64,000 nucleotides of DNA from Ornithodoros turicata. Taxonomy: Eukaryota > Arthropoda > Arachnida > Ixodida > Argasidae. Made by a program: the position numbers and the translations under genes. Below the pieces are notes generated by a model. The model did no database searches. It was not told where the DNA came from and was given only the letters and a program-made list of their open reading frames with translations. Positions 49,145 to 59,945 of the stretch are shown here, piece by piece. The stretch lies in contig NC_088203.1 of NCBI RefSeq assembly GCF_037126465.1, forward strand, positions 52,799,581 through 52,863,580. The letters are read 5' to 3'. The stretch's first letter is position 1. Every line of letters starts with the position of its first letter.

Positions 49145-49771
49145 ACAAAATACAGAAACCGACACTTCCTCAGGTAGGACCTAAGGAGCGGGGCATATGT
49201 GCAGTGGAAAAATAGTGCAAATAAAAAATACATAGCCAGTTTTGCTTTGGTGTTGAGTACTGTTTTAACATGCATTAAAAATACCGGTCGCTATGTACTT
49301 TTACGGCCTATACAAGTATATATTCTGTTTGGTCCAAATTCCTCCACTTACTGGGCCACACAGACCAGCAGAATTTTCCTGCTGGACACAAGCTGTCTTT
49401 GCTGGACCAGTACATGAGTGTGCTGGTCCACTAGCCTCACCTGCTGGACCAGTAACCAAGGTCTGCTGGTCCACTAGTCTCGCTTGCTGGACCAGTAACC
49501 AAGTCTGCTGGTCCACTAGCCTCACCTGCTGGACCAGTAACCAAGGCGTGCTGGTCCAGTAGCCTTTCTTGCTGGACCAGTAACCAAGTCTGCTGGTCCA
49601 CTAGCCTCGCCTGCTGGACCAGTAGCCGTATCTACTGGTCCAGCACGAATTACTAATGGACCAGCAGAAAATCTTGATGGATTTTTCAATAGGGAAGCGT
49701 GGACCTCCATGCGAAACCTTGTACAAATTAAACTTAAACAAAAATCTTCAGTGTCGGTTTCTGTATTTTGT
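49145..49771. mobile_element. 627-bp element with TIRs and a CTGGACCAG array
   Basis: ACAAAATACAGAAACCGACAC at 49145 (start of the left end) is mirrored by GTGTCGGTTTCTGTATTTTG ending at 49771. Inside, 49368-49670 repeats TGCTGGTCCACTAGCCTC and GCTGGACCAGTAACCAAG about every 42 bp. The two half-units are mutual inverted repeats. No transposase and no clear target duplication. Confidence 0.65.
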
Positions 49772-50156
49772 TTATGCGATCTACAGGACTTGACTCTCCT
49801 CTTCGTATATCAACCACATGGTATGTGTAACCTAGGAATGCTGGTATGTGGATGGAGTGACTAGTTTGCCACAGTACCACAAATAGGAACACAAATGGCT
49901 GATAAATCTGCTACAGAATCTGGGCCAAGACGATGAGCACTTGGAATCATCACAGTTTTCAATACCACGCAGAGGAAGATAGAGTAGAGTGCCCTCAAAT
50001 TTTGTACTACTTTTTCTGAATTACTTGTAATTATGCAGCAGCTACATAGGCAGCAGTTAAAATGCTACTTAGAATTGCCAAAACTTCATGCTAGCACTCA
50101 ATTCTTTTTACAAACTTTGGTTTGTGATGTAATGAATGTTTCGGTGACTTCCATAG

Positions 50157-50316
50157 GACCGGTTTCACCAACTCTGGTTAACTGAACCAATATCAAGGGT
50201 TGCCAATCCTCGAACAGACACTTAACAGACACTTCTTTTTTTCCATCGGTGATGTGGTGAAGCAGATAGTTTAATGACCTTAGTTCAGATGCTGAAAAGG
50301 TTGGTGAAACTGGGTC
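50157..50316. mobile_element. 160-bp MITE
   Basis: GACCGGTTTCACCAAC at the left and GTTGGTGAAACTGGGTC at the right are inverted ends that continue imperfectly for about 15 bp more. The interior is non-coding. Confidence 0.6.
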
Positions 50317-51788
50317 ATTATGTAGCCTTTGTGTTCTGGTGCTGTGCAATGGTTTTTCGGGGGATTCAAACTATAAAAAAAGGGTAGTAATAAAAAAAAA
50401 TTCTTGGCATACCTACCTACCTACATATATGTCCTGGACAGCATGTAAGAAACTCAACAGAATAGAAATGTCATCATGACATTGGTAGACAGACTGATAC
50501 CGAAACAAATCGGAAGGGGAGGGCTGGGTTCCACGAATGGGCATTTGTTCACTGCCTCCTCTTGAAAGAAAAGTAGGACCGAAAGTCGCGTGCTCTGTCA
50601 AAGACCACCATAATCCCCTCAAGACCGTGCCTTTTTGATGCGAACTCGTCCCCCCTAGCTTTGAGCGTAGCTCAACTGTACCAAATTGGTGGCACTGTTG
50701 AACAGTATGATGTCATTTGTTTTTATGATGGACAGTGTGATGTCATCTGTACCGTTTCTAAGGCACTTTGTACAAGGGTTTTGTATGCCAGCAGTGTACT
50801 GTCTGCGAAAGGTAGTTTCCGTGTCCACTTCAAGAAGACAATTTTTTTAAGAGGCTTAGAGGATGCGTAACTAATGTGTGATTCCCACTAAATATCAGAA
50901 GAGAGGTGCACACTTAAATACCTGAAACCCTCAACTCAATTAATTGTAGGATCAAAATTACGTGGGAATATATTGAGGTTTGTCTCGTTCACAAAAGACA
51001 TCATTGCACACACTGCAAAGTGCATCGGTAGTTGCCATGGCCTACATCAATCATAGATACTGCAAACCACTCACTGAGCATAGTCAGTCCGCGGTACACA
51101 AAGTGAAAAGCGTCATTGCCCATTGTGAACATGGCCCATTGTGAACATGGCCATGCAACAGTGCTTGCGGCTCCGCATTTCTCACTAGTTTCTTTCATCA
51201 CTTTGTTATGAGATGACTAACGCTTTGCCAATTCAACACTTGGAACTTTGGACCAACTTTGCAAAGCATATGTACTCGTATGCACTTCCTTTAATCGCTT
51301 CAGGAGTATTTCTTCCGTAACATATCTCAGCAAAGCAGTATGTCATGTAGGTAACACAATTTTGGCACAGTATTTGCTTGATATGTCCAACAAGCAGAGA
51401 TATCAAATCTTTATGCCAAAATGGTGTGCCACGTGTCCGTGTAAAGACGAGTCGCTTAGATGGAATAGGTACAGCATCTTGATGTTGAATGCAAGAAGTT
51501 AATGTTTGACAACATGTATGTCATGGGTTAAATAGAGCAGTATATCATACACATCAGAAGAATGCCAACACTTCAGTGCTTTACCTTTACCTGTTATTCC
51601 AATGTTTACTCTCCCTTCTATTGGAATTATGTATTTCAGAATCATTTTTGTATTATTGAATTTTAATTAGGCAATCCTTTCACATGTCTTGTGATAGACA
51701 GGTTAGCAATGTAAGCAGTGTTTATGTGCCTCTCACAACCTGCATCTTTATGCAAAAGTACTCCAAAAGCCGGGAGACGACATAACTA
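50317..51788. other. No gene seen
   Basis: Short frames only. A local duplication of CCCATTGTGAACATGGC lies at 51119-51152, and a GATGTCAT word repeats at about 50708 and 50741. Confidence 0.45.
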
Positions 51789-52065
51789 GACAAAAAAGTA
51801 GAGAACTCCAACTTAACATAACAAAATAACAAGGTTTACTCAGACGTTTCATCCGTCATGCGACGGAGATCATCAGTGCCAAACTGAATGAGCGATTGCA
51901 CAACCGGTCATTATTTAAGGAGACGGGAGTATTGTTCGGGGAAGGGCCACGGTTTTTCTTAAAAACCGAGGGGTCACTGCGTATGTTCCGAGAATCTAGA
52001 AGCTTCCTGTGTCCCCTCTTTGTTCTCTCTTGTTATGTTAAGTTGGAGTTCTCTACTTTTTTGTC
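51789..52065. mobile_element. 277-bp MITE with 38-bp TIRs
   Basis: The left end starts GACAAAAAAGTAGAGAACTC and continues with CAACTTAACATAACAA. The right end is its perfect inverse, finishing GAGTTCTCTACTTTTTTGTC. The core holds a CGTCATGCGACGG palindrome. The near-perfect termini suggest recent insertion. Confidence 0.75.
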
Positions 52066-52750
52066 TGCATTTTTATGTCTGAGGGTGTTTTTGTGACAAG
52101 AGGGCAAGGGTGCCGGCAACATGGCACATGTTCACAAAAATGCAGAACCAGAGACACACACACACAAAAAAAGTATAGCATAACACAGTCCCAATCATTT
52201 TGTCGTGTCCTTTTTGATGTGTCGTCTGTTCTACAGTTTTTTTTTCGTGTGTAGTTTCTGGATTTTAAGCCCAGGAGCAGTTGCTGTAGAGGATGCTGAG
52301 AACATGTGAAGCATACATTTTCTCATTCTCACATTATGCTGTAAGCAATGTGAAATACAACCCAAAAGGAATTTAATGAGAGACAACTTGTCATCAAGAT
52401 CAGTGTGGGAACATTGCAAAGGAAAAATAATTCTGAACCATAATGAATTTCTATCCTATTTAATGGTACAGTATCAGATGAAAGTAGTCCAAATAATATT
52501 AAAGAGGTAACCGTGCAAATTATGAGTCAAACAGTGAAGCTGGCCGCAGTACACTACAATGTGTCACATGTAACAATATCAGTGTTTCCAAAACTGACAC
52601 ATAAACCTTAGGGAGGCCGCAATAGTCAAAGCAGGGGTTACACCAGTTGGCGAAAAGAAAAAGCAGATGAAATGAACGCAATATGCGACAAAACCAAGGA
52701 AACTATCACGCTACAACTGCAATATATTGAAGTTTTTTTTAAAAATAGAA
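52066..52750. other. No gene seen
   Basis: A CA-rich microsatellite at 52155-52170 and otherwise A/T-rich sequence without a supported gene. Confidence 0.45.
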
Positions 52751-52779
52751 GTTAATTCAGCGCACAGATATCAGCTGTC

Positions 52780-53035
52780 GAACACACAGACATCCCGAAA
52801 ACTATGCCCATCTTCGTTGATGCACCCACGAATCCACAGGAAGACCGCCGAGGCTTTCCCACTCGGATTAAGTATCTGTACCTTGAACTGTGAACAGTTT
52901 GGTGTACACCCCAGAAAACGAAAACAGCTGATTGCCGATTTCATGGGCGCGGCCATGCGAGCCGACAAGGACAGTTCAACAGAGGAGCAATTTGAACGCG
53001 AATGTGGCGCTAGTGGTAGGCGCAACAATTTGCAC
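52780..53035 (+). repeat. Inverted-pair repeat, left copy
   Basis: ACACACAGACATCCCGAA, TGATGCACCCACGAATCCAC, GAAAACAGCTGAT-like and CATGGGCGCGGCCATGCGAG are found again in opposite orientation at 54590-54850. Frames are partly shared, but both copies have different stops, so coding is not supported. Confidence 0.65.
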
Positions 53036-53495
53036 TTCAAACGACGTAAAGTGACCAAAAATTGAGCAGCGAGGATGCGTGTTTGCTCATTTGTGATTAT
53101 TTGGGCCTGTAATCCACATCACGGTTCAGAAAAGCTGCTAAAAATGCCGATGACTGGCACAAGAAAAAAAACGAGTTTGCAATGTTTTTTGACCCGTTGC
53201 GGTTCAAGCGAATATATCTTTTTTGTGCTTCCTTCCTCTTTTTTTCTTTCTTGTTTTTCTTTTTCTTTTATTGTTTTTTACTGTTGTCGGTTCGTTCCGG
53301 AGCCCTAGCTTGGAAAGCTGCTCCTGTTTAGTTTCGGTTTAAATCGGAATGTGGGGGCAGGGGGAACAGTCCACCGCTCCTCGAGTTTTCACAGTGCTGG
53401 CTCTGCCCCCCACCCTCGAATTTTCTCTCCGAGGACCTCTTTGAAAATGCCGTACTTCTCAATCTTTAACTCCATGTCCAGCAGTGCTCTCCTTC

Positions 53496-53529
53496 AGGTT
53501 AGGTTAGGTTGGGTTAGGTTAGGTTAGGG
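53496..53529 (+). repeat. Interstitial arthropod telomere-type repeat (TTAGG)
   Basis: Six tandem TTAGG-type pentamers with one GGGTT variant (34 bp), followed by unrelated sequence. TTAGG is the arthropod telomere repeat. A short internal tract usually marks break repair or a retrotransposed piece rather than a telomere. Confidence 0.75.
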
Positions 53530-54589
53530 CTCGCTCCCCCTTGCCGACTTCCGACGAAGTATATCGATAATGGAAAATCTGAAACAGTGCACTAAAAACA
53601 AATGTCACCTCTGGGGATAATTATTTGAAGCATATCGATGAAGGATTCATCTCATATCTAAACCGACTGCCAGCAATTCTGCTCTTTCTGTTTCTCGAAG
53701 AAAGAAAAAGAGCTTCACACACACACAAAAAAAACATCTTAGTGAATTATGCAAATTAGAATGCCAAAATACCTTGCAGATAAGGTTTTCCTCCACTCGC
53801 GTACGCGTACGTGCGAAACTAATGTACACATAGTCCTAGTTGTTTTATTTTAAAAAATCTCCATTAAAATATGGCTACGACCACGAAGTATGCGTTTGTG
53901 GCACCCCGTTTATTTTGTGTGTGTGTGTGTTTCAGCTTGGGGGGGGGACAAACTTTTATAAAAAAGTCACGAGAGCACGTCATTTTCACAGTTGAGTTCT
54001 ACGGGCGCGTATCTTTTCCAAGAGAGACTGTAATGACTAATAAGGATGACTAATCGATTAAATTCATTAATTAACTCTAATAAGGACGTCTTGAACAAAA
54101 GCCAGATACCGATATGAGAGACTGTCCTAGTTAAAATCCACGTTTAAAAATTTTGAAACGCGTACATGTATTAAAATATCAATCCCTGAATTTTGACATG
54201 CAAATGGTCAAAACCGAAACCGTGGCAAACCACGTTTGGGGTGGTGGTCTTCGCGGTACGGGATCTGTATAGGATACTTCTGTAAGTCAACTGCGCTCGC
54301 AACTATATTGTCTTGGCTCAGAAACCGTATGTTTCTGGAACGTAGAGAGGGAAAAAAGGAATCACACAACAGGAATATACTTCAAGTACTCTTCTCCTTA
54401 GGGAAGCCAGGAAGCGAAAGATTTATTGACCCTACGTTGCACTAGTGTCAGCGCGCTGAGCGGTTGAGCTGGAATTGGAATTAGAATTGGAAATGAATCA
54501 AAAAGAATGATAAATATTACTAGAAAGAAAAAGAATGAAAAAAGCGTTATCTGAGCTGATCGAACTCGGTTCACTCTGGAAATTGTTGC
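53530..54589. other. No gene seen; simple repeats
   Basis: Contains a GTGTGTGTGTGT tract (53917-53930), a G-run (53939-53947) and a GAATTGGAATTAGAATTGG stretch (54471-54489). No supported gene. Confidence 0.5.
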
Positions 54590-54850
54590 ACCGACGACTG
54601 GCGCCACGTTCGAACTTACCTAAAATTGCACCTCTGGTGAACGGTCCTTCTCGGCTCGCATGGCCGCTCGCATGGCCGCGCCCATGAAAGCAGCAATCAG
54701 CTGTTCTCGTTTTGTGGAGTGTGCACTAAACTGTTTGTAGTTCAAGCTACAGGTACTTAATACGAGTGGGAGAGCTTCGGCAGTCTTCCTGTGGATTCGT
54801 GGGTGCATCAACAAAGATGGGCATAGCCTTCGGGATGTCTGTGTGTGTCA
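54590..54850 (-). repeat. Inverted-pair repeat, right copy
   Basis: The mirror of 52780-53035, with a small tandem duplication of CATGGCCGCTCG at 54658-54678. The pair could be the arms of a 2-kb element or two independent copies. Ends were not resolved. Confidence 0.65.
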
Positions 54851-55019
54851 GCCGGTGTCTTTCTCCGTCTGTTACGTCGCGAGACAACTGAGATCACCGT
54901 CTGTGCGCGCTCAGGAAGCTTGAAATCTGCCCTGATACATATACAGTAATATACACCTTCAATATACGCAGATACATATACGGTCAATAAATTGGGACTT
55001 GCTCCACGGCAATCTTTCC

Positions 55020-55217
55020 CGGAGTTCACAAGAGACACTGTTTGTGGATTTATGCCTTACATTTAATCTATCGCATGCCGTTCCATATCCTACCCGAATA
55101 ACTCATGCCACGCAGTCAACCCTTGACTTGGTTTTAACCTCCCATCCTGAGCACATCACTTCTTTGCATGTCACTGATGGTCTCAGTGACCATTTTCTAA
55201 GATATCTCTTCAAGTAG
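55020..55217 (+). pseudogene. LINE endonuclease C-terminal fragment
   Basis: The frame encodes LFVDLCLTFNLSHAVPYPTR and STLDLVLTSHPEH, then GLSDHF. The last motif contains the His of the apurinic-type endonuclease active site (SDH). The N-terminal catalytic residues are missing because of the 5' truncation. Confidence 0.7.
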
Positions 55218-55329
55218 TCCAAATGTTCATAAATTCAACGATAAAACCATATACGACTATGCTCGAGCTAACTTCCAAGCCATCAACGAGGGTCTTGAAG
55301 CTCTGTATGAAAATTCATTTCATGGCACC

Positions 55330-57428
55330 TTGCCTCACTCCATTGAGGATAACTTGTCCCTCTTTCGTGACAACATAAACTACCTTACCGAGTACAATGC
55401 TCCAAAGATAAGAGTGAAATCTTATGATCACAATCCTTGGTTCACGAAAAGTCTTAAAATCTTGCTAACCAAGAAAAAGCGCTTATTCAGGAAAGCAAAG
55501 CGTCTTGGCGACAACGTATCATGGGCTAAATTTCACTACTGTGAACGGGAATACAGGTGCTCGATCAAGGAAGTGAAACATAAGTTCTTTACCATCGACC
55601 TCCCGTCTCTCTTGACGAATAAACCAAAACAATTTTGGAAAATCTTATCTCCACCAAAATCCCACCGTATCAGTCTAACTGACACCCGCCGACAGCGACT
55701 GCGCCAACGCTTTCGCTTCCTTGTTTTCATCCGTTTTCAACACCGATAACGGGTACACCCAAACTCCATTATCAGTAATCGCCGTGTCACCTATGGTCCC
55801 CATTTATATCAGCACTCATGGTATTTGTAATATCATTGAGTCACTTAAGCTGTCGTCGAGTGCTGGTCCGGACTTAACCCGAAGGTTCTATACAACACGA
55901 GATCTATTTCCAGCAAGATTCTATGTTGCATATTTACTCAGTCACTCCAAGATTCTGCCATACCGCAGCACTGGAAGATGGCGAAGATTGCCCCTATTCA
56001 CAAATCAAGCAGCTGCCACATCGTTAATAACTACCGCCCCATTTCACTCACATCTATAGTATGTAAAATTCTCGAACGCATACTCCAACGTAGTTAAGTA
56101 CCTTGAAGAAAAATGCTTCTTCTATCACTTGCAGCACGGGTTTCGAAACCTCTTTTCATGTGAAACTCAAGTAGTCAGTTTTGTTCACGACATCTTTCTG
56201 CACGCGGACAATAATCATCAGACTGACGCCGCTTTCTTAGACTTTCGCAAGGCCTTCGATATGGTGCCGCACTCTAAGCTTCTATACAAACTCTATCTGC
56301 TTAACCTCGACCCGTATGTCGTCCATTGGATAGCTCAATTTCTGACTAATCGTACGTTATTTGTTACTTGCAACAACCACCTATCCCCAGATGTACCTGT
56401 GCTTTCTGGTGTCCCTCAGGGTTTAGTCCTCGGCCCTCTCCTTTTCCTTATCTATATAAATGACCTTCCTTCAGGCATATCTTCCACAATTTGTCTCTTT
56501 GCTGACGACTGTGTAGTGTACAGGCAAATCCTCTCTCTTTCTGACCAACTAACCTTACAAAGCGACCTTTAACTAATCCGGCGTTGGTGCAATTGGTGGC
56601 AAATGCCTCTGAACATTGCACAGTGTCGCATTTTGTCGTTTTCTCGAAGACGGGTCTCCTGCCTTCCTCCCTTCCCCTACACTCTAAGTGATATCACATT
56701 AACCCGAGCAGATTCTTACAAATATCTTGGAATCCACCTTTCCTCCAACCTAACTTGGAACGAGCACATCAACCACATAATAACTAACGCATCTCGCTCC
56801 CTAGGCTTTGTTAGACGTACCCTCAGGTTGGCGGGCTCCATCTTAAGCTCCTAACCTTCACGGCTCTTGTACGAAGCAAGCTGGAATATGCATCACCTAT
56901 TTGGGACCCTCCCCAAAAGTATCTCTGCGACGCCCTAGAAGCCATCCAGAATCGGGCTGCCCGTTTCATTTCCAACGACTACAAATTCGATCCCTTGTAA
57001 CCGCGTTAAAATCAAACCTTAATCTCGACTCACTCGAACATCGTCGCCCTCTTGCCAAGTTAGCCCTCTTCCATTGGTTCTTTTTCATCTTGCCACCGCA
57101 CCAATCGCCCATCACCTGCCCGAGTGTCATTTTTCCTCGCATCCACCACACTAATAAGGTCACATGCTTTCATTGTAATACCAATGCATTATCCAGATCA
57201 TTCTTTTGTTCAACTGCCATCGAATGGAACAACCTCCCATCACCTCTCGCAACTATTATCTACCATACACTATTTTGTAACACCCTCTCCCGTTCACTCC
57301 ACCCACAAGACCACCACGCTTGTATGTCAGTTGCTATGAAATTTTTCAGCTCCCCCTTATCATATTTGTTAATTATCTGTACTTATGTGAACTCCCTGTT
57401 TCACGCTTTAATACTTGTTTTCATATAA
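55330..57428 (+). pseudogene. LINE reverse transcriptase, frameshifted
   Basis: Pieces in several frames: a basic region (55330-55740) with KKKRLFRKAKRL; fingers/palm at 56129-56572 with AFLDFRKAFDMVPHSKLL, SGVPQGLVLGPLLFLIYIND and the catalytic FADD; then KYLGIHLSSNLTWNEHI at 56720-56780; and a C-terminal part with FCSTAIEWNNLP. The usual VLGPLLF and ADD motifs place it in the CR1/L2/jockey group. Shifts near 55750, 56110 and 56570 and in-frame stops inactivate it. Confidence 0.8.
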
Positions 57429-57605
57429 GATTGTACTGTCGTCGTTTCTTTATTTTCCTGTTTACTTACTGCTAATTGTGTTGTTCTTTTCTGCTTGCTT
57501 GTTTGTTTCTATCAAGTTGCTGTAAATGTATCTTACGCTCCAGTTCCCACCCCCCATGTAATGTCCTCCGGACCCTTGGGGTTCTCGAAATAAATAAAGA
57601 AATAT

Positions 57606-58037
57606 GAATGTTATACTAGTGCGTGCAAGTAGCGTCTGATGTAGGTCCACGGTCTCGTCATGATACAGTGAGGAATACTGCGGCACACTTGATTCAAAGC
57701 ATTGCTGCGAGTTAGCTTGTTTCCCGACTGATTGTGTGCTGAACTGAACTTGCATTTTTGTAAAACAACTTCAATATAATGCAGTCATAGAGAGATAGTT
57801 TGCTTGGTTTTGTGGCATATTGCCCTCACTTCATCTGCTCTCTCTTGGGCCCCGTTTGGGCTATCGCGGCCTCAATGGGGGTCCTGACACACGGTTTGGG
57901 AAACACTGAGGCATACTGTATATTGTTACATGTTGTAGTGTACTGAAGCCAGCTTCACTGTTGTATTGTTTCTTCGCATGGTTACTTCTTCAACATTACT
58001 TGAATGAGGAATGCGGAGAATGAGGAAATGTATGCCT
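57606..58037. other. No gene seen
   Basis: Spacer between the LINE tail and the BEL/Pao LTR. A TTGTTACATGTTGTAGTGTACTG stretch (57925-57945) resembles the mirror of 52540-52575, hinting at another old dispersed repeat. Confidence 0.4.
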
Positions 58038-58189
58038 TGTTGTAAGAACGAAGGACGAAGGACTTGTTGAAGGACGAAGATCATCGGCCATCGTTCACGC
58101 GCGCATCAACCATTCAGTCCTGTACTGTTCTAGCATCGGTCCATTAAACCCTGCACCTTTCCGACTCCGGTTTGCCATAGTTCTCAACA
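58038..58189 (+). repeat. Putative BEL/Pao 5' LTR (152 bp visible)
   Basis: Starts TGTTGTAAGAACGAAGG and ends CTCAACA, giving TGTTG...CAACA inverted ends. It is directly followed by the primer-binding site. It is short for this family and may be an incomplete LTR. A second LTR was not found downstream. Confidence 0.5.
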
Positions 58190-58192
58190 TTT

Positions 58193-58210
58193 TGGTGCCG
58201 AAACCCGGGA
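58193..58210 (+). promoter_or_regulatory. Primer-binding site, tRNA-Phe type
   Basis: TGGTGCCGAAACCCGGGA is the 18-base complement of a 3' end TCCCGGGTTTCGGCACCA, as found on insect tRNA-Phe. It lies 3 bp after the LTR end, the normal place for the site where minus-strand DNA synthesis starts. Confidence 0.75.
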
Positions 58211-58228
58211 GAAGACTTTCGAAGAAAT

Positions 58229-58681
58229 ATGGCAGCTGGGCAGTGCCTTTTGAATGGACCGCGACAACTTCGGGAGCCTGTCCGAGAGAGGGTCAGGACG
58301 CTCACTTCAGAAATATCCGGCCTGCTCAACAACCCTTCGTCGACAAGTCTCTTGGAATTCAAGGTAGCCCTTCTCATGCGCAACGCCAATGTTTTGCAAG
58401 GACTGGACAGGGAGATTTACGAAAGTATCGACCTGAACGACCTCGAAAGGGACTTAGAGGCCAGCGAGGAGATCACAGATCTGGTTATCCTCACTCTACT
58501 ACGTGCTAACAGGTTACTTGGTCGTCCAACGGATACTTCGATGTTCAGCACCTCGTTCGCTCCTAATCCTCCGAGCTATCAGTTTGCGAAATCTGGACAA
58601 GCGACTGCCGACAACAGACAGGAACAACTTCCACCGCAGGTGTCACCGCATGAGATTTCCGGTGAAGACGACTCGAAGTAA
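58229..58681 (+). pseudogene. BEL/Pao gag, N-terminal part
   Basis: The frame opens at ATG 58229, 19 bp after the primer-binding site, as expected for gag. It is helical and acidic, with LTSEISGLLNNPSSTSLLEF, LDREIYESIDLNDLERDLEA and a Ser/Pro-rich tail. It ends at 58681, where it leaves the similarity with the inverted copy. The nucleocapsid zinc knuckle is not present. Weakly conserved proteins of this type are placed mainly by position. Confidence 0.55.
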
Positions 58682-58689
58682 AGAGCGAT

Positions 58690-59432
58690 GTTGATAGGCT
58701 ATGCCTCTCAACACGATGTGCGCTGGCACGAACAGACGCAGACATTGTGATTTCATCCGAGACAGGCGTTACGTCGACCCTCCGAGTCGAAGGTGCATAA
58801 GCAGGCAACTCGAGAGTATTCAAAGTTGTGTCCCGGTGATAAAGGTAGCTTGGCATGCCACAAAGCGCCGCATTGGGTTCATCGGGTATAGTTATTAGAT
58901 TGCGAACCGCATAGATGCGACATGGCAAGCCTGAAGCTTCTCTGGATCTTGTCAGTTCTGCAGCTTGCTGTCCTCCAGGGCTGCAGTTCTGAGCATCACG
59001 TTCCCAACCAAAGGCAGCATCGAAAATATTGCGTCCGGATGAGCATGAACCCTGAAGGTCTTCTTCAAATGTCTGGTGTTCGAAGTCTTCCTCGAGGCAC
59101 ACCTTGCCAATCGAAGGGCCGTCAGCAAGGATATTGAGACGACGTAGTCTGGGTTCCCCGTGACGACGGTGACTCGGTGTGGCTACAGGAATTTCGACAG
59201 TATGGTTTTCTGTGACTTCACATTGGTGGTGAACCGTGGAAACGTGAACTGATGAGAGTGCGACCGATTCTAGCAATTCCGAGGTCCCTTTTTCTCCAGG
59301 ACTAGCCTGCTCAAGAACTCGTCGGCTTCCGTTCCGTTGATCGGCTTCGTTGCTCGTGCGCTGAGGCGCGATGCTCGATTGTGGAAGTTGTTCCTGTCTG
59401 TTGTCGGCAGTCGCCCGTCCAAGATTTCGCCA
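58690..59432 (-). pseudogene. Inverted BEL/Pao gag-pol segment
   Basis: Read on the minus strand from 59432, the sequence enters with the same GACTGCCGACAACAGACAGG as the plus-strand gag and continues for about 230 codons as a mostly open frame (58563-59276) with no motif I recognise. The simplest reading is the continuation of a gag-pro region in opposite orientation. It could also be an unrelated inserted sequence. Confidence 0.4.
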
Positions 59433-59945
59433 GCAATCTTCGCATCACTTGGAGGTTTAATCCCCCTTCCGCCCCCTGGTGGGGTGGGTGGTGGGAGCGC
59501 ATGATCCGCACGGTGAAATCATCCCTAAGACTGACCCTCGGCCATAGTCGCAAGACATTCGAAGAACTGGTCACCATCCTTCACGAAGTCGAAGCGGCCG
59601 TAAACAGCAGACCCCTCACTAGCATATCCACGGATCCTCAAGAGGTGCTCCCTCTAACCCCGTCTCATTTCCTCGTCGGGAGTCGTATTGCCAGGCTGCC
59701 GCTTCTCGAGAACGTCCAGCAACAGAGCACGCCCTTGACGTTACGCAGACGGAGCGAACGACGCCAGCAAGCCATTGAAGTGTTCTGGAAGCGCTGGAAA
59801 AGGGAATATCTCCTCCAGCTCCGTTCTGCGCACCAAGGTGCTGGCGGATCTCCTACAGCTCTGAAGCCTGGTGATCTTGTCATCGTTGAAGACGACCGCC
59901 TCCCACCATTGTTGTGGAAAACCGCCATCGTTGTAGCCACACTGC
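59430..59945 (+). pseudogene. BEL/Pao integrase C-terminal part
   Basis: The frame reads ITWRFNPPSAPWWGGWWERM, then VKSSLRLTLG, EVEAAVNSRPLTS and LTPSHFLVGSRIARLP, followed by VFWKRWKREYLLQLR and KPGDLVIVEDD. This is the end of the catalytic core (E of the DDE triad in EVEAAVNSRP) plus the C-terminal domain. The first two Asp are missing because the segment starts within the core, so it cannot integrate DNA. Confidence 0.85.

Larger units (their letters stand above)
55010..57605 (+). mobile_element. 5'-truncated CR1/L2-like LINE
   Basis: The element begins within the endonuclease and contains the end of the endonuclease (55020-55210), RT (55330-56860), a C-terminal region (56880-57430) and a 3' tail at 57540-57605 with AAATAAATAAAGAAAT. 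5' truncation is typical of LINE insertion. Many frameshifts and stops make it inactive. Confidence 0.8.
58038..59945 (+). mobile_element. Rearranged BEL/Pao retrotransposon
   Basis: LTR-like end, primer-binding site and gag start are on the plus strand. A stretch of about 0.7 kb in reverse orientation follows, then the 3' part of integrase on the plus strand. A roughly 50-bp inverted match (58585-58634 with 59382-59432, both with GACTGCCGACAACAGACAGG) marks the ends of the inverted part. Protease, RT and RNase H are missing. The integrase similarity breaks off near 59940. Confidence 0.7.
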
